Of a stretch of DNA of 64,000 nucleotides, positions 59,745-64,000 are shown in pieces; position 1 is the first letter of the stretch; the number at the start of each line of letters is the position of its first letter. This DNA comes from Providencia rettgeri (GTDB lineage: Bacteria > Pseudomonadota > Gammaproteobacteria > Enterobacterales > Enterobacteriaceae): positions 3,782,001-3,846,000 of the forward strand of contig NZ_CP017671.1 of the NCBI RefSeq assembly GCF_001874625.1. Reading direction: 5' to 3'. The translations under genes and the position numbers were made by a program. The notes under the pieces are model-generated. The model was given only the letters and a program-made list of their open reading frames with translations. It was not told the DNA's origin and did no database searches.

Positions 59745-60641
59745 TTAACTGTTTTTAGGCTCTTTTAATGGCTTGTGTGCTGGGATGTTTTTACCATATT
59801 TATAAGCCCATACAATCATCAAAATACCAACAATAATCATTGGGACTGATAGAATTTGCCCCATACTGATCCCACTAAATAACCCTAATTGGGCATCTGG
59901 TTGCCTAAAGAACTCAACTATGATCCTAAATGCACCATAACCAATTAAAAATAGCCCGGAAACACTCCCCATTGGGCGAGGTTTACGAACAAATAAATTA
60001 AGAATAAGGAATAGGACAATACCTTCTAAGAACATCTCATAGAGCTGAGACGGGTGCCTTGGTAGCACACCATACTGTTCAAGAATAGGTAATAATGACG
60101 GGTCTTGGGCTGCAAGTTGAATATCTTCACTGCGCGAATGAGGGAATAAAAATGCCCATGGCGTATCCAGTGTCACTCGTCCCCATAGCTCCCCATTAAT
60201 AAAGTTACCTATACGGCCCATACCTAAACCAAATGGGATCAATGGAGCAACAAAGTCTGAAACTTGTAAAAAACGGCGGCGTGTACGGTGGGCAAACCAC
60301 ATCATGGCGCATATTACACCAATTAAACCGCCATGGAATGACATCCCGCCATCCCAAACTTTAAACAGATAAAGGGGATCATCAAGAAAAACAGGAAGAT
60401 TATAAAAGAAAACGTAACCAAGTCGGCCACCGACGAATACACCTACGAACCCAACATAGAGTAAATTTTCAACCTCATTTTTTGTCCATCCACTATTAGG
60501 CTTTGCAGCACGTCGCCCAGCCAACCATAGTGCAAAAACAAAACCCACAAGGTACATAAAACCATACCAGTGCAGCGATACTGGCCCAATTGAGAACATA
60601 ACAGGATCAATTTCCGGAAATGCTAAGTAGCTGTTACTCAT
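59745..60641 (-). CDS. lgt: Prolipoprotein diacylglyceryl transferase
   Basis: Lgt moves the diacylglyceryl group from phosphatidylglycerol to the lipobox cysteine of preprolipoproteins, the first step of lipoprotein maturation. The 298-residue protein has about seven membrane helices, the conserved HGGLIG, and the Lgt signature [14 protein letters not shown]. It lies 109 bp before thyA, with an imperfect hairpin (GGCTAGCT/AGCTAGCC) in the gap. A 235-bp A+T-rich gap lies between it and ptsP. Confidence 0.96.
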   Translation of the reverse strand: MSNSYLAFPEIDPVMFSIGPVSLHWYGFMYLVGFVFALWLAGRRAAKPNSGWTKNEVENLLYVGFVGVFVGGRLGYVFFYNLPVFLDDPLYLFKVWDGGMSFHGGLIGVICAMMWFAHRTRRRFLQVSDFVAPLIPFGLGMGRIGNFINGELWGRVTLDTPWAFLFPHSRSEDIQLAAQDPSLLPILEQYGVLPRHPSQLYEMFLEGIVLFLILNLFVRKPRPMGSVSGLFLIGYGAFRIIVEFFRQPDAQLGLFSGISMGQILSVPMIIVGILMIVWAYKYGKNIPAHKPLKEPKNS

Positions 60642-60876
60642 CGTTCCCCACTTTTAATAATTAAGCCAATCAGTCATCGGCTATAAAATATTCAATAGAC
60701 TTCAATTTATTCGAAGCACACGAAAGCATACAATAAAAAGTATAGTAATTTATACTCAAAATTATTTGCTCCCACCTAATTTAAACACTTAATTAAAATA
60801 GCGCTCCCTTGGCTTCATAAGCGCCAATAGCAGAGAGGCACTCATCATTGACGTTAGTCCAGACATGATGACTGAA

Positions 60877-63123
60877 TTAAATTCCACCACGTACAAAGCC
60901 ACCTAAACGATGTTTCTCCATAAACTCACTTGCCTCCTGTCTGATGCTATCACAGGTTTCTGCGGCCAATAGTTTTGGCACTAGCTCAGACATCAAGGCT
61001 GGGTCTAGCTGACGGATTAAGTATTTCATACGAGGAACGCTACGCCCGCTCATACTTAAAGAACGATACCCCAGCGCAATCAATATCATGGCACTAAGTG
61101 GCTGCCCCGCCATTTCACCGCAAACACTTACAGGCAGCTGAATACGTTGACATTCTTCACTCACTTTCGCTAAAAAACGCACGACCGCGGGATGAAGATT
61201 ATCATATAGTGCCGCCACATGTGTGTTGTTGCGGTCAACAGCAAGTAAATATTGTGTAAAGTCATTGGTACCAATCGAAATAAAATCAACCCGCTTTTTT
61301 ATTTCTGGTAGTAAAAATAATAGGGAGGGAACTTCCAGCATTACCCCTATTTGCGGCATATTGATAGGTGTTCCTAGCAACAGGCTCACTTCTTCTTTTG
61401 CTCTTTTGATCAAGACAATAGCTTCATCAATTTCATTTATACTGGTTACCATCGGCAATAAAATACGCAAATTGCCTGAAAGCGCGTTAGCTCGCAGCAT
61501 CGCCCTTAATTGGATCAAAAATATTTCTGGCTGGTCTAGCATGATCCGGATCCCTCGCCAACCTAAGCTCGGGTTCTCTTCACTAATTGGCATATAAGGT
61601 AACTGTTTATCTGCACCAATATCCAAAGTTCTTAGTACCACAGGCTTTGAGGGAAACAGTTGTAGTACTTCCTTATACAGCTGTTTTTGTTCATCTTCTG
61701 AAGGAAACCCATTATGTAGCATAAAAGGAAGTTCAGTACGATATAAGCCAATACCATCAACACCAGTATTAATTTGTTGCTCATAACGGGGGCTTAAACC
61801 TGCATTGAGATAAATACAGACCTGTTCACCATCTTTCAGTATTGCATCTTGCTCAAGGGTGCCTTCCGCCAATCGGCTAATAACATTTTCTTCCTCAATG
61901 ATTTGCTGATATTCCTGAATAATCAGGTTTTCCGGCTCAATGAAGACTTCACCACGATAACCATCTAAAATTAAATGGCGATTGTGCAATAACGAAGGCT
62001 CAATATCTGCCCCCATAATCGCAGGTATCCCCATTGCGCGGATCAAAATAGCAGAGTGTGAGTGTGTTGCCCCATCACGCACTATTACACCCATTAGTTG
62101 CTCAATCGGTAATTCAGCAAGTACGCTAGCACTGAGTTCATCCGCAACTAAAATAAAACGTTCTGGCCACTGTTCGTTCAGTGTTAATGAGTCATCAAGG
62201 TGGAATAATAAACGCTGGCCTAACGCTTTCAGGTCTGCGCCTCGCTCTCTTAAGTACAGATCACGTAAGCGAGAAAATTGCTCGACATAATTTTCAATGA
62301 CTGTTTTTACGGCCCATTCTGCGGTTGCTTTATCTTCAATAGCTGCAAAGAGATGTTTTTTAAGTTGAGGATCACTTAACAAGTGATTATAAAGATCAAA
62401 TATTGCAGCGCTTTCTTTTGCAGAGCTAGCCATAAAACGTTTACTAATACGACGGCATTCCGCAGTTGCACTTTCTAAGGCAGTAATAAGGCGCTGTTTT
62501 TCCCCTTCAATATCAATAGCACTAGCTTGACTGATACTTTCAAAAGATGGCTGAGAGTTATCTTGCCAACCATAAGCCATTGAAATCCCCTGTGAGACGG
62601 GTATGGCTTTAATTCTATTTTGTCGATATTGCCCAAAAACACCTTTTGTTTGAGCTTGCGATAGGATCACCGCGAGTTGCATCGACAACGTCACCATGAA
62701 AGATTCTTCAGTTTCGTTAAATAGCCTTTTCTCTCTCTGTTGCACGACAAGAACGCCTAATAGCTGACGCCGATAGACCACAGGTACACCTAAAAAAGCT
62801 TTGAGCTGTTCTTCTTTGAGTTGAGGAAGGAATTTATATTGGGGGTGCTCACGGATATCAGCCAAATTGAGCATTTCAGATTGACGCCCGACAGCGCCAA
62901 CCACGCCTTCATCAAAACCAAGGCGTATAGCAATCCCGCTAGGTTTTTTTAACCCGCGGGTTGCCATTAAGTAATAACATTGGCGAGGGTGATCAGCTAA
63001 GTAAATTGAACAAACATCCGTCCGCATCGCTTTGCAAGTTTCATTCACCAATATTTCTAGTGCATCTGCCAAACTAGTTGCCATAGCAACTTTTTCGACA
63101 ATGTCACGTAAACGCATCAACAT
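60877..63123 (-). CDS. ptsP: Phosphoenolpyruvate-protein phosphotransferase PtsP (EI-Ntr)
   Basis: PtsP is the first enzyme of the nitrogen PTS and phosphorylates NPr from PEP. The 748-residue protein has an N-terminal GAF domain (about 1-150), which in the family senses glutamine and 2-oxoglutarate. The EI helical domain follows, then the phosphohistidine motif GATHSHSAILIR (near residue 356) and the C-terminal PEP-binding barrel with VCGEMAG. It lies 3 bp after rppH, so the two are cotranscribed. Confidence 0.96.
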   Translation of the reverse strand: MLMRLRDIVEKVAMATSLADALEILVNETCKAMRTDVCSIYLADHPRQCYYLMATRGLKKPSGIAIRLGFDEGVVGAVGRQSEMLNLADIREHPQYKFLPQLKEEQLKAFLGVPVVYRRQLLGVLVVQQREKRLFNETEESFMVTLSMQLAVILSQAQTKGVFGQYRQNRIKAIPVSQGISMAYGWQDNSQPSFESISQASAIDIEGEKQRLITALESATAECRRISKRFMASSAKESAAIFDLYNHLLSDPQLKKHLFAAIEDKATAEWAVKTVIENYVEQFSRLRDLYLRERGADLKALGQRLLFHLDDSLTLNEQWPERFILVADELSASVLAELPIEQLMGVIVRDGATHSHSAILIRAMGIPAIMGADIEPSLLHNRHLILDGYRGEVFIEPENLIIQEYQQIIEEENVISRLAEGTLEQDAILKDGEQVCIYLNAGLSPRYEQQINTGVDGIGLYRTELPFMLHNGFPSEDEQKQLYKEVLQLFPSKPVVLRTLDIGADKQLPYMPISEENPSLGWRGIRIMLDQPEIFLIQLRAMLRANALSGNLRILLPMVTSINEIDEAIVLIKRAKEEVSLLLGTPINMPQIGVMLEVPSLLFLLPEIKKRVDFISIGTNDFTQYLLAVDRNNTHVAALYDNLHPAVVRFLAKVSEECQRIQLPVSVCGEMAGQPLSAMILIALGYRSLSMSGRSVPRMKYLIRQLDPALMSELVPKLLAAETCDSIRQEASEFMEKHRLGGFVRGGI

Positions 63124-63126
63124 CGG

Positions 63127-63660
63127 CTACTTTGCCCCACGCCTACGATTATTAAAAACAGGCCGTTGCGGTAATTTTTGTTCCTGTAGAGGCATAACAA
63201 CTGGCGCAAACTCTTTCATCACACGGCGATAAACTTCCCGCTTGAAAGAAACTACCTGCCTGACAGGATACCAATAACTGACCCATCGCCAGCCATCAAA
63301 TTCTGGCGATTTACTGCGCTGCACGTTTATATCTGCATCATTGCATTGAAGTTGAAGTAAAAACCAACGCTGTTTCTGCCCGATACAAACAGGTTTTGTA
63401 TCCCAACGCACCAAACGCTTGGGTAATTTGTAACGTAACCAATTACGGGTAGATGCCAATAACCTGACATCTTTACGCTGTAGCCCGACTTCTTCGTATA
63501 ACTCACGATACATCGCCTGTTCTGGCGATTCCCCTGGATTGATGCCTCCTTGAGGAAACTGCCAGGAATGCTGACCATAGCGGCGGGCCCATAGAACTTG
63601 CCCTTGCCGATTACAAATTACAATTCCTACATTCGGGCGGTAGCCATCATCATCAATCAC
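63127..63660 (-). CDS. rppH: RNA pyrophosphohydrolase RppH
   Basis: RppH removes pyrophosphate from triphosphorylated mRNA 5' ends and starts RNase E decay. The 177-residue Nudix protein has the full box GGINPGE then REL-EEVGL (38-60, with E44, E53, E56 and E57). Its C-terminal tail is basic ([17 protein letters not shown]), which may bind RNA. It heads the rppH-ptsP pair and is divergent from the thiamine-regulated gene. Confidence 0.97.
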   Translation of the reverse strand: MIDDDGYRPNVGIVICNRQGQVLWARRYGQHSWQFPQGGINPGESPEQAMYRELYEEVGLQRKDVRLLASTRNWLRYKLPKRLVRWDTKPVCIGQKQRWFLLQLQCNDADINVQRSKSPEFDGWRWVSYWYPVRQVVSFKREVYRRVMKEFAPVVMPLQEQKLPQRPVFNNRRRGAK

Positions 63661-63740
63661 AGACTACCTCAATAACCAAATTTGAAAGATGCCTAATTGT
63701 TTCACACATACCCAAACTGGTAAACCTATATCAATACAGT

Positions 63741-63768
63741 TTGCAGATATGTCTGAAGTCTCTACAAT
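63741..63768 (+). promoter_or_regulatory. Promoter of the thiamine-regulated gene
   Basis: TTGCAG (63741-63746) and TACAAT (63763-63768) are 16 bp apart. The predicted start near 63775 lies directly before the riboswitch. Confidence 0.75.
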
Positions 63769-63776
63769 AGTGAACG

Positions 63777-63859
63777 TCTCAACGGGGTGCCAAATATGTT
63801 TAGGCTGAGAAATAACCCGTAGAACCTGATCCGGTTAATACCGGCGTAGGGATTTGAGC
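63777..63859 (+). promoter_or_regulatory. TPP riboswitch (THI element)
   Basis: The aptamer has the diagnostic blocks in order: ACGGGGTGCC, GGCTGAGAAATAACCCG, GAACCTGATCCGGTTAATAC, and CGGCGTAGGGA. The closing stem P1 pairs CTCAA (63778-63782) with TTGAG (63854-63858). It lies in the leader of the gene at 63923. Thiamine pyrophosphate binding should lower expression, the usual direction for thiamine transport and synthesis genes. Confidence 0.95.
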
Positions 63860-63890
63860 TACCGATATGCATCGGTTTCCCCTCAAATCC
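63850..63890 (+). promoter_or_regulatory. Riboswitch expression platform hairpin
   Basis: GGATTTGAG (63850-63858), the 3' strand of P1 plus the preceding bases, is perfectly complementary to CTCAAATCC (63882-63890). ACCGAT/ATCGGT inside (63861-63876) extends the alternative stem. The two structures exclude each other, so ligand binding should switch between them. No strong T run follows, which makes control of translation or Rho access more likely than intrinsic termination. Confidence 0.7.
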
Positions 63891-63922
63891 TGTGTCACTA
63901 TCTTTTTAGCGCAGGAAAAAGC

Positions 63923-64000
63923 ATGTTAAAAAACAAAATTATAGCATCAGTTTTTACGCTTAGTGCACTTAGTTTTAGCCAACTCGCTTGGGCCGAAAAA
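63923..64000 (+). CDS. thiB: Exported protein under TPP control, probably the thiamine ABC transporter binding protein, 3' end outside the window
   Basis: Twenty-six codons are visible: ATG, then a basic start (MLKNK), a hydrophobic core and an A-x-A-like end (LAWAEK), which is a Sec signal peptide. AGGA lies 7 bases upstream. The TPP riboswitch in the leader and the secreted product fit ThiB (TbpA), the periplasmic thiamine-binding protein of ThiBPQ, as in E. coli. A different TPP-regulated substrate-binding protein would look the same at this length, so the gene name is an inference. Confidence 0.6.
   Translation, partial: MLKNKIIASVFTLSALSFSQLAWAEK

Overview
The window is a gene-dense chromosomal segment of a low-GC member of Enterobacterales. 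Gene content, order and protein similarity are enterobacterial throughout: map/rpsB/tsf/pyrH/frr/dxr/uppS/cdsA/rseP/bamA/skp/lpxD/fabZ/lpxA/lpxB/rnhB/dnaE/accA, then recC/ptrA/recB/recD. The A+T-rich codon use and the mixture of Escherichia-like and Vibrio-like proteins point to the Proteus/Providencia/Morganella group, and Providencia is my best guess. That genus call is recall and inference, not a database result.

Layout. 1-693: a DMT-family transporter cut by the window edge. 833-20429 (minus strand): the large macromolecular-synthesis and envelope cluster running rpsB to accA (translation, UMP kinase, isoprenoid and phospholipid synthesis, outer-membrane assembly, lipid A, replication, fatty acid synthesis). 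21109-26354 (plus strand): map, glnD, dapD, yaeH. 26437-36312: yqcA, truC, yqcC, a VirK/YbjX-type gene, the small RNA CsrB, syd, queF, a frame-broken ppnN, xni, rlmM, ygdD, gcvA and the small RNA GcvB. 36708-44064: csdA-csdE, tcdA, mltA, three initiator tRNA genes, amiC and argA. 44187-58467 (minus strand): an unknown gene, recD, recB, ptrA, recC and four pseudopilin-type genes. 58784-63660 (minus strand): thyA, lgt, ptsP, rppH. 63741-64000 (plus strand): a promoter, a TPP riboswitch and the start of an exported protein, probably the thiamine-binding ThiB. In E. coli the accA-yaeH block and the yqcA-rppH block lie far apart; here they meet at yaeH/yqcA.

The most informative parts are not protein genes. 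There is a compact CsrB-like RNA beside syd, with two tandem GacA/UvrY-type boxes upstream, one overlapping the syd stop codon. GcvB is divergent from gcvA. Two ARG boxes exactly 21 bp apart precede argA. Two CRP-S (Sxy-dependent CRP) sites lie about 52 bp apart upstream of ppdA, the nearer one at a class II position, so the pseudopilin genes and possibly the downstream recC-ptrA-recB-recD genes may belong to a competence regulon. The TPP riboswitch has a clear alternative pairing that would act as its expression platform. ThyA is the long, Vibrio-type enzyme at the usual enterobacterial position. ppnN carries a one-base deletion in a G run inside its active-site motif. I found no prophage, insertion sequence, CRISPR array or defence island.
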